Numbered from the stretch's first letter, positions 35,306-44,607 are shown. The stretch is 64,000 nt of DNA from Flavobacterium reichenbachii (GCF_002217435.1 NZ_MUHF01000037.1:48402-112401); one strand, 5' to 3'. The notes: generated by a model from the letters alone, not told the origin. Numbers and translations: made by a program.

Positions 35306-37837
35306 ATGCGAAAAAATCAAATCAAAACTTTTCTTCTATTTCTTATTGGTATTTCTATTTCTTATGCACAGCAGCCGCTTAAACCAAGTTCTGTAGAAAT
35401 TTACAATCAGATAAAAAAATTAAATTTTTTGGGTTCTGTATTATATGTTGCAGCTCATCCTGACGACGAAAATACGCGTTTGATTTCTTATCTCGCAAAC
35501 GAAATGAATGCTAGAACGGGATATCTATCTCTTACGCGTGGTGACGGAGGGCAGAATTTAATTGGTCCTCAATTGCGTGAATTATTAGGTGTTATAAGAA
35601 CTCAGGAACTTATTGAAGCAAGGAAAATAGATGGAGGCGAGCAATTTTTTTCTCGAGCCAATGATTTTGGTTTTTCTAAAACTCCAAACGAAACTTTACA
35701 AATATGGGATAAAGATAAAGTTCTAGCCGATGTGGTTTGGACAATCAGAAAATTTCAGCCCGATGTAATTATCAATCGATTTGATCATCGTTCTCCCGGC
35801 ACTACTCACGGGCATCACACGTCATCTGCTATGCTGAGTATAGAGAGTTTTAATTTGACAAATGATCCTAAAATATATCCGGAACAATTAAAGTATGTTA
35901 CACCATGGCAGGTAAAACGCCAGTTTTTTAATCCTTCGTGGTGGTTTTATGGAAGTCAGGAAAAATTTGATGCTGCCAATAAATCTAAATTTACAAAATT
36001 GGAAACCGGAGTTTATTATACCGGAATTGGAAAATCTAATCAGGAAATTGCAGCTTTAAGCAGAAGCCGTCATCAATCGCAGGGTTTTGGAAGTACAGGA
36101 GTAAGAGGTCTGGAAACTGAATTTTTAGAATTAATCAATGGTGATAAGCCAAACGACCGTGATAATCTATTTGATGGTATTGATACCAGTTGGAACCGTG
36201 TTAAAAACGGAAAACCAATTGGTGATTTAATCAATAAAATTATAGAAAAATACAACTTTAATGATCCGTCTGCAAGTATTCCAGATTTAGCAAAAGCTTA
36301 TGCTATGATAGAAGCTTTGCAAGATGATCATTGGAAAAATTTAAAATCTGAAGCCGTAAGAAATATTATTGCTTCTTGTTCTGGTTTATATCTGGAAGCG
36401 GTGGCAAGCGAGCAAGAAGCTACACCCGGAAGTACAATTAAATTAAGCCTAGAAGCGATTAACAGGACTTCTATAGAAATGCAGCTGGCCAGCGTGATTA
36501 CTTTACCGGATAATAAAAAAACACCTCAGAATATTGTTTTAAAAAACAATGATGATCAAAAAATAAGCTTACAAGTACAACTTCCGGCAAATATCGAATA
36601 TACGCAGCCTTATTGGTTAAAAGAAAAAGCAGCAGTTGGAATGTATACTGTTTTAAATCAGGAAAACATCGGAATTCCAGACATTATAAGAGAAGTAAAA
36701 GTTGTTTTTAATGTAAAGATTAATACAATAGAAATTCCGTTTGAGCGTACAGTGGTCTATAAATATAATGATGGTGTAAAAGGCGAAATGTATAATTTTC
36801 TGGATATTGTACCCGAAGTTACTACTTCTGTTTTAGAAAAAGTTTTAATATTCAGAGATATCAAAAGTAAAATGGTTCCTGTAAAAGTTCGTGCAGGAAA
36901 AGATGCGGTAGAAGGAAATTTACAGCTTGAAGTTCCAAAAAACTGGCTGGTATCTCCAAAACAAATTGCATTTTCTTTGGCAAAAAAAGGAAATGATCAA
37001 ATTTTTTATTTTGAAGTTACACCGCCGGTCAATCCAGAAGAAACAGTTTTAAGAGCGGTTGCAACAGTTGATAACAAACGTTTTGACAAAGATGAAACTG
37101 TTATTGATTTCTCTCATATTACCAAACAAATGGTGCTAAAACCAGCGGAATCAAAAGCAATAAGAATTGATCTAAAAACCTCTGGAGATGCCATTGCATA
37201 TATTATGGGAGCTGGTGACGAAGTTCCGGAAAGTCTAGCGCAAATGGGATATAAAGTAACCATTTTAAAACCAGAAGAAATTACACCCGAAAAATTAGAT
37301 TCGTTTAACGTAGTAATTACGGGAATTCGTGCGTACAACACTGTAAACGCACTTGCAAACAAACAAAATATACTTTTTAATTTTGTGAAAAGCGGTAAAA
37401 ACATGATTGTGCAGTACAATACATTTGGTAAAACAGTAACGAATCAATTAGCGCCGTATCCTTTAAAAATTTCAAATGATCGTGTAACAGAAGAAAATGC
37501 AAAAGTTACTTTTCTGGCGCCAAATCACCCGGTTTTAAATACTCCTAATAAAATTACCTCAAAGGATTTTGAAGGATGGACACAAGAACAGGGTTTGTAT
37601 TACCCAAATGAATACGATTCTGCCTTCACTCCTATTATCTCATCTCATGACAAAGGAGAATCTGCAAAAAATGGTGCTTTATTGGTCGCACCATACGGAA
37701 AAGGATATTACATTTACACTGGTTTAAGTTTTTTTAGAGAACTTCCTGAAGGTGTTGTTGGTGCTTATAGATTGTTATCAAATATGATCTCGTTAAAACA
37801 GCCAATTGAAGCTCCCAAACAAGAAATAAAGCAATAA
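35306..37837 (+). CDS. PIG-L family deacetylase, large exported form
   Basis: 843 residues. A signal peptide (1-22, ending SYAQ) is followed by a LmbE/PIG-L zinc deacetylase domain (about 40-300) with AHPDDEN (H51, D53, D54), the RGDGGQNLIG loop and the third ligand in THGHHTSS (near 166-170). The remaining 500 residues include beta-sandwich segments and a class-I glutamine-amidotransferase-like fold near the end (YIMGAGDEVPESLAQMGYKVTIL, FVKSGKNMIVQYNT), as in other large Bacteroidetes PIG-L proteins. Probably removes N-acetyl groups from a sugar or glycan in the periplasm; the sodium symporter downstream suggests uptake of the product (inference). Confidence 0.88.
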   Translation: MRKNQIKTFLLFLIGISISYAQQPLKPSSVEIYNQIKKLNFLGSVLYVAAHPDDENTRLISYLANEMNARTGYLSLTRGDGGQNLIGPQLRELLGVIRTQELIEARKIDGGEQFFSRANDFGFSKTPNETLQIWDKDKVLADVVWTIRKFQPDVIINRFDHRSPGTTHGHHTSSAMLSIESFNLTNDPKIYPEQLKYVTPWQVKRQFFNPSWWFYGSQEKFDAANKSKFTKLETGVYYTGIGKSNQEIAALSRSRHQSQGFGSTGVRGLETEFLELINGDKPNDRDNLFDGIDTSWNRVKNGKPIGDLINKIIEKYNFNDPSASIPDLAKAYAMIEALQDDHWKNLKSEAVRNIIASCSGLYLEAVASEQEATPGSTIKLSLEAINRTSIEMQLASVITLPDNKKTPQNIVLKNNDDQKISLQVQLPANIEYTQPYWLKEKAAVGMYTVLNQENIGIPDIIREVKVVFNVKINTIEIPFERTVVYKYNDGVKGEMYNFLDIVPEVTTSVLEKVLIFRDIKSKMVPVKVRAGKDAVEGNLQLEVPKNWLVSPKQIAFSLAKKGNDQIFYFEVTPPVNPEETVLRAVATVDNKRFDKDETVIDFSHITKQMVLKPAESKAIRIDLKTSGDAIAYIMGAGDEVPESLAQMGYKVTILKPEEITPEKLDSFNVVITGIRAYNTVNALANKQNILFNFVKSGKNMIVQYNTFGKTVTNQLAPYPLKISNDRVTEENAKVTFLAPNHPVLNTPNKITSKDFEGWTQEQGLYYPNEYDSAFTPIISSHDKGESAKNGALLVAPYGKGYYIYTGLSFFRELPEGVVGAYRLLSNMISLKQPIEAPKQEIKQ

Positions 37838-37839
37838 AA

Positions 37840-37947
37840 ATGGAAGCAAAAAAAACAAAAAAATGGAAAAAAAGCTACACTTATGTTTTAGTAGCCAACG
37901 CAGTTTACATTCTGATTTTTTTCTTAATCATGCAATTATATTCTTAA
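37840..37947 (+). CDS. 35-residue single-pass membrane protein
   Basis: ATG at 37840 to TAA at 37945-37947. A very basic N-terminus (MEAKKTKKWKKSY) precedes one hydrophobic segment (YVLVANAVYILIFFLIMQLYS), a clean N-in single-pass topology by the positive-inside rule. It starts 2 bases after the PIG-L stop and ends 3 bases before the symporter ATG, so it sits in the same operon; that packing argues that it is translated. It may be a small accessory subunit of the symporter, comparable in kind to small partners of other SSS transporters, but no homology is claimed. Confidence 0.6.
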   Translation: MEAKKTKKWKKSYTYVLVANAVYILIFFLIMQLYS

Positions 37948-37950
37948 CCT

Positions 37951-39666
37951 ATGCAGTTATTTGATTGGATCGTATTAATTGTCACGCTTTTATTTATTGT
38001 TGGCTACGGATCTTGGAAAACAAAGGGAAGCAAAAACGTCGAAGATTTTATTTTAGGAAATAACGAAACTCCTTGGTATACCGTCGGACTTTCTGTAATG
38101 GCAACACAAGCCAGTGCTATAACTTTCTTATCAACTCCCGGGCAGGCATATCATGACGGAATGGGTTTTGTGCAATTCTATTTTGGACTGCCGATTGCCA
38201 TGATTGTGATCTGTGTAACTTTTATTCCGCTTTATCATAAAAACAAAGTATTTACAGCTTATGAATTTCTGGAAAAACGTTTTGATGTTAAAACACGATC
38301 ACTTGCTGCCATATTATTTTTGGTTCAAAGAGGTTTAGGAACAGGATTGACAATCTATGCTCCTGCTATTATTTTATCGGCTCTTTTGGGATGGAATCTT
38401 ACCATAATGAATATCATAATCGGATTAATGGTTATTGTTTATACTTTTTCCGGGGGAACAAAGGCAGTAAACGTGACACAAAAGCAGCAGATGTTTGTTA
38501 TTATGTCTGGAATGCTCATTACGTTTTTCCTTATTTTACATTACCTCCCAAACGATATGACTTTTACAAGTGCTCTGCATATCGCTGGTGCAAATGATAA
38601 AATGAATATTGTAAATTTTTCTTTTGATCCAGAAGAAAAATACACTTTTTGGAGTGGTATTACCGGAGGATTCTTTCTGGCTCTTGCTTATTTTGGAACA
38701 GATCAATCACAGGTTGGGCGCTATTTATCTGGAAAATCAGTTCGAGAAAGCCAGATGGGACTTATTATGAACGGACTTTTAAAAGTACCTATGCAATTCT
38801 TTATTTTATTGACGGGAGTTATGGTATTTGTATTTTTTCAATTCAATCCGGTTCCTTTAAATTTTAATCCAAATAATAAGCTTGTAATAGAAAAATCTGC
38901 TTTTAAAGAAGAATATCATGCTTTAGAAAAAAAATTAAATACACTTTCTGAAGATAAAAAAGTAATTAACCTGTTGTATATTGATCAGTTAAATCAGGAT
39001 TATGACAATCCTATCTTGCGCAAAGAATTGGTTGCTTTGTCTAATAAAGAAAAAGATTTACGAGATCGTGCCAAAGAAATTATCTCAAAAGCCGACAGTA
39101 CAAGTGAAACCAATGACAAAGATTATGTCTTTTTTCATTTTATCCTGCATTATTTGCCAAAAGGATTAATTGGACTGCTGCTTGCTGTTATTCTTTCGGC
39201 TGCAATGTCTTCAACAGCTTCTGGATTAAATGCGCTGGCCTCTACTACAGCAATTGATATTTATAAAAGAAACCTAAAAACAGAGAAATCAGAGAAACAT
39301 TATCTGAATGCTACTAAATTTTTCACTCTTTTCTGGGGAATTATAGCCATACTTTTTGCATGTGTAGGTACATTATTTGAGAATTTAATTCAGCTTGTAA
39401 ATATTATTGGATCTATTTTCTACGGAACCGTTTTGGGAATCTTTCTAGTCGGATTTTATCTTCGCAGAGTTCAGGCAAAACCAATGTTTTATAGTGCTAT
39501 AATTAGTCAGCTTACTATTTTTGGTATTTATTATTATATGATTTACGAACAAGAAAAACTAGGATATTTATGGCTTAATTTTATTGGTGCCATCCTTACT
39601 ATTGTTTTGTCTTTACTGATGCAGTTATTATTTTTCAGGAAACAAAAAGTTGATATTGCAGAATAG
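37951..39666 (+). CDS. Sodium:solute symporter (SSS family)
   Basis: 571 residues, about 13 membrane segments. SSS hallmarks: GNNETPWYTVGLSVMATQASAITFLSTPGQAYHDGMGFVQFYFG in the first helices, GGTKAVNVTQKQQ, and YFGTDQSQVGRYLSGKSVRESQMG, then AVILSAAMSSTASGLNALASTTAIDIYKR with the Na-binding SS pair. A long hydrophilic insertion (about 315-385; EEYHALEKKLNTLSEDKKVI and a following coiled-coil-like stretch) is unusual. Substrate unknown; the PIG-L neighbour suggests an amino sugar or related product. Confidence 0.9.
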   Translation: MQLFDWIVLIVTLLFIVGYGSWKTKGSKNVEDFILGNNETPWYTVGLSVMATQASAITFLSTPGQAYHDGMGFVQFYFGLPIAMIVICVTFIPLYHKNKVFTAYEFLEKRFDVKTRSLAAILFLVQRGLGTGLTIYAPAIILSALLGWNLTIMNIIIGLMVIVYTFSGGTKAVNVTQKQQMFVIMSGMLITFFLILHYLPNDMTFTSALHIAGANDKMNIVNFSFDPEEKYTFWSGITGGFFLALAYFGTDQSQVGRYLSGKSVRESQMGLIMNGLLKVPMQFFILLTGVMVFVFFQFNPVPLNFNPNNKLVIEKSAFKEEYHALEKKLNTLSEDKKVINLLYIDQLNQDYDNPILRKELVALSNKEKDLRDRAKEIISKADSTSETNDKDYVFFHFILHYLPKGLIGLLLAVILSAAMSSTASGLNALASTTAIDIYKRNLKTEKSEKHYLNATKFFTLFWGIIAILFACVGTLFENLIQLVNIIGSIFYGTVLGIFLVGFYLRRVQAKPMFYSAIISQLTIFGIYYYMIYEQEKLGYLWLNFIGAILTIVLSLLMQLLFFRKQKVDIAE

Positions 39667-39722
39667 CGTAGATTTTTCTTTAAATCAATCTATTCTAATT
39701 TTTCATTAAAATCTGTAATTTT

Positions 39723-40211
39723 ATGAATCAAAGGTTTGTTTTAATTTTGCTATTTAGTTTTTGCCTGCATGTATATAGCCAAAATGCTCAAGATTCAATA
39801 TTTCAGGGTAATTCAATCTCAGAGAAGCTGTACACTAAATGTTTTGAAAATTTGAATCAAGGTGCGATTTTTTTTGAAAAATATCCTAAATTCAAAAGAA
39901 CCGATGTGTGTGATTTAAGCCATTGTATGCTGCTTTTATCATTTCCCGAAAAAGAAGTACAAACCGCAGGTGAAGATTTATTAAGAGGTATTGCAACACA
40001 ACTTTATAGGGAAGGAAATCCTGTTTATATGATTGATGGAATGGAAAGCTATGAAAGAGCAGCTAAAGAAAATAAAAATTTAGAAGATGATGATCATCTG
40101 GTTTATATAAATTATGCAGAATGTGTAAGTCCGTTTTTCTTATCAAGAGCTGCAAAAATTATTAACGAAGAAACGCTGAAATTAATAAAGCAGCATAAAA
40201 AGTCATTTTAA
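39723..40211 (+). CDS. Small secreted protein of unknown function
   Basis: 162 residues with a signal peptide (hydrophobic 5-17, cut near YSQ at 20). The mature part has three cysteines (YTKCFENL, VCDLSHCML and AECVSPF) and no recognised domain. It is 57 bases after the symporter on the same strand, but whether it belongs to the same operon is unclear. Confidence 0.65.
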   Translation: MNQRFVLILLFSFCLHVYSQNAQDSIFQGNSISEKLYTKCFENLNQGAIFFEKYPKFKRTDVCDLSHCMLLLSFPEKEVQTAGEDLLRGIATQLYREGNPVYMIDGMESYERAAKENKNLEDDDHLVYINYAECVSPFFLSRAAKIINEETLKLIKQHKKSF

Positions 40212-40383
40212 TAATCCCACTAAACTCTACTGTACTATTTTAAATTTAATTTTTGACAGCTTTTTTTATGTGTCTTTTATTTATACAACAAGGAAATAGC
40301 TAAAAACAATTAAACACCTACAATTCAATAATTTATCAAAATTTTAATTACTTTTATTTTTAATTCTAATTTAATTATTGATA

Positions 40384-41112
40384 ATGGTAAAAAAAAATAG
40401 AATCATAAAAATACTAAAAAGAGTCTGGTTCTTTTTAGCAATGTCTTTTACTGCGTGGTTAATTTATTCTTATCAGTCAAAAGGAGTTGCCGACTTTAAT
40501 TTTAAGAGTGACGATAGAATAAAAGTTTACAATGACAAAAATTACTTTTTATTCGAACCTTCTATATCCTATTCTAAAGTATTAATTTTCTATCCGGGCG
40601 CGATGGTTGATCCAAAAGCATATGTGCCTTTATGCAGGAAAATTTCAAAAAATAATATCAAAGTATATTTAATTAAGATGCCCTGGAGGCTTGCTGCTAA
40701 TGGCTACAAACTTCCTATTGAGCTTAAATTATTATCAGATAAAACCAAAACTTATATTTTAGCAGGTCATTCGCAGGGTGCAAAAATGGCCGCTCAATTT
40801 GTTTACGAAAATCCCTCACTAATTAATAAATTGATCCTAATTGGAACAACACATCCCAGAGATTTTTCTCTTGCCGAAAGTAAAACTCCGATTTTAAAAA
40901 TCTACGGTTCCGATGATGGCGTTGCTGATGAACATACAATTTTTAAAAATAAATCTAAACTTCCTGATACAGCAAAATTTGTAAAAATAGATGGTGCAAA
41001 CCATGCTCAATTTGGATATTATGGTTTTCAGTTTGGAGATAATTCTGCCAGAATTTCCCGTGAAAAACAGCAATCTGAAACCTTAAGAATTATTTTAGAT
41101 TTCATAAAATAA
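40384..41112 (+). CDS. Alpha/beta hydrolase, membrane-anchored
   Basis: 242 residues from the ATG at 40384 (a TTG 6 bases upstream also opens the frame). One N-terminal membrane segment (VWFFLAMSFTAWLIYSY), then an alpha/beta hydrolase domain with the nucleophile elbow GHSQGAK (Ser), acid in YGSDDGVAD and His in DGANHAQFG. Family members include dienelactone hydrolase-like and lipase-like enzymes; substrate cannot be assigned. It probably faces the periplasm by topology. Confidence 0.82.
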   Translation: MVKKNRIIKILKRVWFFLAMSFTAWLIYSYQSKGVADFNFKSDDRIKVYNDKNYFLFEPSISYSKVLIFYPGAMVDPKAYVPLCRKISKNNIKVYLIKMPWRLAANGYKLPIELKLLSDKTKTYILAGHSQGAKMAAQFVYENPSLINKLILIGTTHPRDFSLAESKTPILKIYGSDDGVADEHTIFKNKSKLPDTAKFVKIDGANHAQFGYYGFQFGDNSARISREKQQSETLRIILDFIK

Positions 41113-41203
41113 TTCTGGATTAAAATCTCGGCTTAATAAATATATTTACAATTCACTAAAATATTTATCTTTGATTTAACTACCTGCTATACAGCTTAAA
41201 AAA

Positions 41204-41830
41204 ATGAAAGATCATAAAAAATACAGTAATAAAACAAAAGCTGCTTTCATATTACTGATTGTAATGCTGATTATTATTTTGACAAATTTTAATACGCTGC
41301 AGAATTCTAAAAACGTCAACGAAAATATTAATGCGATTTACAAAGACCGTTTGGTAGTCACCCAGTATATTTTTCAATATTCTAAAGAACTTCATTTCAT
41401 TAAAGCAGAAGCAGAAAGACTGGATTTGAGCGATACTGTTAAAAAAGAAGAAATTATAAGTACCTTAAAAATCATTCATACTATTGACAATCTATATTCT
41501 AAAACTGTTTTAACACCAAAAGAAAAACTATATTTTGAAGCCTTCTTAAATTCCTGCCGTGAAATTAACAAACATGCAAAAAATAAAAATTGGAAAGAGA
41601 TCTCACAGTCCAGTGAAAACGCTTTGATAACTTTAGAATTGTTATCTGCAATTCAGGTTAACGAAGGGAAATCAAAAGTTGCCATCGCCAATTCAATGTA
41701 CAGTGGCAATAATGGTTTAGGGAAGCTTCAGATTGCTCTATTAATTATTTTAGGGGGCATTACCTTTTACTTATTAATTATAAAGAAAAAGAAGACAATC
41801 AGAATACCGGAACCCCCTAGTTTAAATTGA
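41204..41830 (+). CDS. Four-helix-bundle membrane protein (MCP-type sensor domain only)
   Basis: 208 residues: N-terminal membrane segment (AAFILLIVMLIIILTNF), a helical extracytoplasmic region (about 33-170; NINAIYKDRLVVTQYIFQYSKEL is typical of the 4HB-MCP sensor fold) and a C-terminal membrane segment (LQIALLIILGGITFYLLII) with a short basic tail. Unlike chemoreceptors, there is no HAMP or signalling domain, so it would have to signal through a partner or act structurally. Confidence 0.75.
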   Translation: MKDHKKYSNKTKAAFILLIVMLIIILTNFNTLQNSKNVNENINAIYKDRLVVTQYIFQYSKELHFIKAEAERLDLSDTVKKEEIISTLKIIHTIDNLYSKTVLTPKEKLYFEAFLNSCREINKHAKNKNWKEISQSSENALITLELLSAIQVNEGKSKVAIANSMYSGNNGLGKLQIALLIILGGITFYLLIIKKKKTIRIPEPPSLN

Positions 41831-41846
41831 TAATTTTTGCAAAATT

Positions 41847-42260
41847 CTATCGCAGCTTTCTTTCTTCTTCCTTTATCGAAAGATCATTTATGCTTGCAAA
41901 TCTTTTTTGCAATAAACCGTTTGAGTCAAATTCCCAGTTTTCATTTCCGTAAGCTCTAAACCAATTTCCGTCAATATCCTGATATTCATATTCAAATCGA
42001 ACTGCAATTCTATTTTCGGTATGTGCCCAATATTCTTTTTTTAGTATATAATTTTTCTCTTTTTTCCATTTTTCAGTCAAAAACAAGACAATTTCTTTCC
42101 TTCCGTTTACAAATTGATTTCTATTTCTCCATTCACTGTCTGGAGTATAAGCTTTTGAAACTCGCTCGGGATCCTGACTGTTCCAGGCATCTTCTGCTAA
42201 TTGAATTTTTTCTATTGCTGTTTCATACGTAAAAGGCGGCAGTGGCAGTTTTTGTTCCAT
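41847..42260 (-). CDS. NTF2-like (DUF1348) protein
   Basis: 137-residue cone-shaped alpha+beta protein of the SnoaL/NTF2 superfamily, DUF1348 subgroup: a helix with AWNSQDPERVSKAYTPDSEWRNR, a central sheet (YWAHTENRIAVRFEYEYQD) and ENWEFDSNGLLQKRFASIND. Located 3 bases after the TetR gene, so co-transcribed and presumably controlled by it. Ligand or reaction unknown. Confidence 0.85.
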   Translation of the reverse strand: MEQKLPLPPFTYETAIEKIQLAEDAWNSQDPERVSKAYTPDSEWRNRNQFVNGRKEIVLFLTEKWKKEKNYILKKEYWAHTENRIAVRFEYEYQDIDGNWFRAYGNENWEFDSNGLLQKRFASINDLSIKEEERKLR

Positions 42261-42262
42261 AA

Positions 42263-42787
42263 TTAGAAATTTAAAGTTTGAATAATTTTTTTTGTTTGTT
42301 CAATAAGTTGATTCGATTTAAAAAGCTGGCTTTCGATAATACAGCTTTCAAAAAGTAAATACACATGATCCGATAAAAGAATATCTTTTAAAATATCGGT
42401 AAAGTATGAACGCAGATCGCCTTTATGGCTTTGAATTACATTTAGAATTTTGATGTTATCCGATTGAATTTCTGATAGAATATTTAGAAAACTGCATCCT
42501 CTGAAATTTTCATTTTTATTCATATAAATTAAGAAGTCAAACGATGCTAAAACTTTTGATTTTAAGTCTTCTTCATGATCTGTAAATTTCTTCAGTTCTT
42601 CAAACCAAAAAAAGTGACGCTGGTTTAAAAAGGCAACACACAAATCTTCCTTCGATTTAAAATGCTGATAGAAACTCGCTTTAGCAACTTTTGCCTCTTC
42701 AATAATTTGATTAATGCCTGTAGCGTTATAACCCTGCTTATGAAATAAAATAAATGTCTTCTCTAAAATTCTCTCTTTTGGCTGCAT
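42263..42787 (-). CDS. TetR/AcrR family transcriptional repressor
   Basis: 174 residues. The N-terminal helix-turn-helix is clear (ILEKTFILFHKQGYNATGINQIIEEAKVAKASFYQHFKSKEDLC, residues about 6-50), followed by a ligand-binding helical domain (FFWFEELKKFTDHEEDL..., FRGCSFLNILSEI). It sits directly before the NTF2-like gene and has a 14-bp palindrome at 42835-42848 in its promoter region, so it is probably autoregulated. Confidence 0.9.
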   Translation of the reverse strand: MQPKERILEKTFILFHKQGYNATGINQIIEEAKVAKASFYQHFKSKEDLCVAFLNQRHFFWFEELKKFTDHEEDLKSKVLASFDFLIYMNKNENFRGCSFLNILSEIQSDNIKILNVIQSHKGDLRSYFTDILKDILLSDHVYLLFESCIIESQLFKSNQLIEQTKKIIQTLNF

Positions 42788-42834
42788 AACTCAATAATTA
42801 TAAAAGCAAATATAACTAATTTAAATAAACAAAC

Positions 42835-42848
42835 AGACAGGTCTGTCT
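42835..42848. promoter_or_regulatory. Palindromic operator of the TetR gene
   Basis: AGACAG-GT-CTGTCT, a perfect 6-2-6 palindrome 48 bases upstream of the tetR ATG, in AT-rich flanks. Such symmetric sites near the start of tetR-type genes are typical autoregulatory operators. Confidence 0.65.
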
Positions 42849-42887
42849 ATTTATTTATAAATTGATTCAAGTCAAAGCAAAAAAAAA

Positions 42888-42907
42888 TCCAAAGCCGAAA
42901 GCTTTGG
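42888..42907 (-). terminator. Terminator of the DUF2911 gene
   Basis: CCAAAGC (42889-42895) pairs with GCTTTGG (42901-42907) around CGAAA; the A-run to the left reads as a T-run on the minus strand. Confidence 0.75.
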
Positions 42908-42937
42908 AATTTGTATTTTTTATTGAGAATTGAAACC

Positions 42938-43780
42938 TTATCTGCTCCACTCAGCAATACTGTCTTTGTTCATTTTTACATAATCCTGATTATTGGCTGC
43001 TTCAGAAGCGGCTAATGAAGCTTTTGCAGTTTCTATAGCTCCTTTTTTATCACCTTGTTTTGCCTGAATCAACGATTTTAATCTTGATATAAAATAAGGT
43101 TTATCTGTACTCATATCTAATGCTTTATCTACATAAATTCGAGCCGTTTCGATATTCCCGTTTGATTGAAATAAATATTGTGCTGCTGCATAATAATCAT
43201 TAGATGTTGGTCCTCCCAAAGTCTTTTGAATACTTGCTGTTGCCGTTTTTGCTGTAGGAACCTCAAATTTTAAAGAAACATGAGAGTTTTCCCAAGCCAT
43301 TTCCAAATAAGCAAAATTTGGATCCAAACCATTAATTCCTATAGTAAATGTCTCTAATGGTGTTGGTAAAGCATCTTCTTTTACAGTAGTTCTTAAAGCT
43401 ACATAAGCATCATTCCAGCTTTCTGGTAATCCCCAATTGTCAGTAGAAAGATAAAAAATCACTTCCCAGCTTTCAATTTTAGGGATAGTATAAATTGAAT
43501 ATTTTCCTTTCTTTAACGTTTTACCATCAATGATAACGTCATCACTAAAATTAATGATTGTATTTTCGTTAGCACCTGTTCTCCATAATTTACCAAACGG
43601 AACTAAATTTCCAAAAACTGCTCTTCCTCTTGCACCTGGTCTGGAATAAGTAACTTCTACATCTGTTAAACCAACAGTTTGTTTTATATAAGCTTTAGGA
43701 CTCGCCTGTGGTGTTTTTATTTGCGCTTCTACAGTATAAGAAGCCAAAATGATGGCTAATGCGATAAATAGTTTTTTCAT
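42938..43780 (-). CDS. DUF2911 family secreted protein
   Basis: 280 residues with signal peptide (MKKLFIALAIILASYTVEAQ). The DUF2911 core (about 30-190) is beta-rich and includes VEVTYSRPGARGRAVFGNLVPFGKLWRTGANENTIINFSDDVIIDG and LKKGKYSIYTIP; a C-terminal helical part has TPR-like repeats (IETARIYVDKALDMSTDKPYF, RLKSLIQAKQGDKKGAIETAK). Common in Bacteroidetes, function unknown. Preceded by a good promoter. Confidence 0.88.
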   Translation of the reverse strand: MKKLFIALAIILASYTVEAQIKTPQASPKAYIKQTVGLTDVEVTYSRPGARGRAVFGNLVPFGKLWRTGANENTIINFSDDVIIDGKTLKKGKYSIYTIPKIESWEVIFYLSTDNWGLPESWNDAYVALRTTVKEDALPTPLETFTIGINGLDPNFAYLEMAWENSHVSLKFEVPTAKTATASIQKTLGGPTSNDYYAAAQYLFQSNGNIETARIYVDKALDMSTDKPYFISRLKSLIQAKQGDKKGAIETAKASLAASEAANNQDYVKMNKDSIAEWSR

Positions 43781-43805
43781 ACTCTCAGTTTGTTTTGTTT
43801 TTTGT

Positions 43806-43834
43806 CAAAATTACAAATTCAAATACCGAACAAA
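43806..43834 (-). promoter_or_regulatory. Promoter of the DUF2911 gene
   Basis: Minus strand TTTG (43834-43831), 17-base spacer, TAATTTTG (43813-43806): both elements match the Bacteroidetes consensus. The ATG is 25 bases downstream. Confidence 0.65.
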
Positions 43835-43852
43835 TGTTAATTTTTATATAAT

Positions 43853-44515
43853 TCAGACACCTAACTGTGATATTTTTTCAGCATTTAGCTCATTAAAATG
43901 ATTAATTATCAAATCTGCGGCTGACAAGTCTTGCAATTTAGAATGATGACTGTTATATCCTATGCAAAAAATACCGGCAGCTTTGGCCGCTTTAACGCCA
44001 TTGGTGCTGTCTTCGATAACAATACAATTTTCTTTTGGTGCTTTTGAAAGTGAAGCTGCATGCAGAAATATTGCGGGATTTGGTTTGGACTGAGGAAAAT
44101 CTTCTCCGCTTACAATATCTGTAAAATACTGATGCAGATTAAAACGTGTAAAGACACGCTCAATTGTTACTTTTGATGCAGAAGAAGCTAAAATTAACTG
44201 TATACCGCTAGCATATAAATCTTTAATCAAATCCTCGACACCTTCTAATAAATATAAGTCCGCTTTGGTATCAAAAGCATCATTAAAAATATTTCGCTTA
44301 CGCTGAATCAAATCTTCAACTTCTTGTTCTACAGAAGGAAAAAAACCTTTGAGTGCCTGAAAAGTATTTCGAGTAGAAAATCCTGTAAAGGAAGTGTACA
44401 TTTCTTCAGGAACTTCAATATTTAATTCCGAAAATTGGAGGTAATATGCATAACGATGAACGGGTTCTGTATCGACAATAACGCCGTCCATATCAAAAAT
44501 TACTGTTTTAATCAT
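43853..44515 (-). CDS. HAD-superfamily phosphatase (beta-phosphoglucomutase-like)
   Basis: 220 residues with the HAD motifs: nucleophile FDMDGVIVD (D8, D10), motif II LASSAS, the Lys in SGEDFPQSKPNP and EDSTNGVKAAKAAG with the acidic motif IV. The C1-type cap (about 15-95) classes it with PGMB/CbbY-like phosphatases. Cytoplasmic; probably a sugar-phosphate phosphatase or mutase. Confidence 0.88.
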   Translation of the reverse strand: MIKTVIFDMDGVIVDTEPVHRYAYYLQFSELNIEVPEEMYTSFTGFSTRNTFQALKGFFPSVEQEVEDLIQRKRNIFNDAFDTKADLYLLEGVEDLIKDLYASGIQLILASSASKVTIERVFTRFNLHQYFTDIVSGEDFPQSKPNPAIFLHAASLSKAPKENCIVIEDSTNGVKAAKAAGIFCIGYNSHHSKLQDLSAADLIINHFNELNAEKISQLGV

Positions 44516-44607
44516 TTTTTTTAAGGTACTAAGGTTTTAAGGCTCAAAGATCAAAGGTTTTCTGTAGAGGTGTGTTAGTTCGTGCTTTTTTGTTTACACA
44601 ATTTCAG

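Noticed and set aside
35306..37837. T9SS sorting domain on the PIG-L enzyme
   Set aside because: The C-terminus lacks the NxxG/GxY-type strands of type A or B sorting domains.
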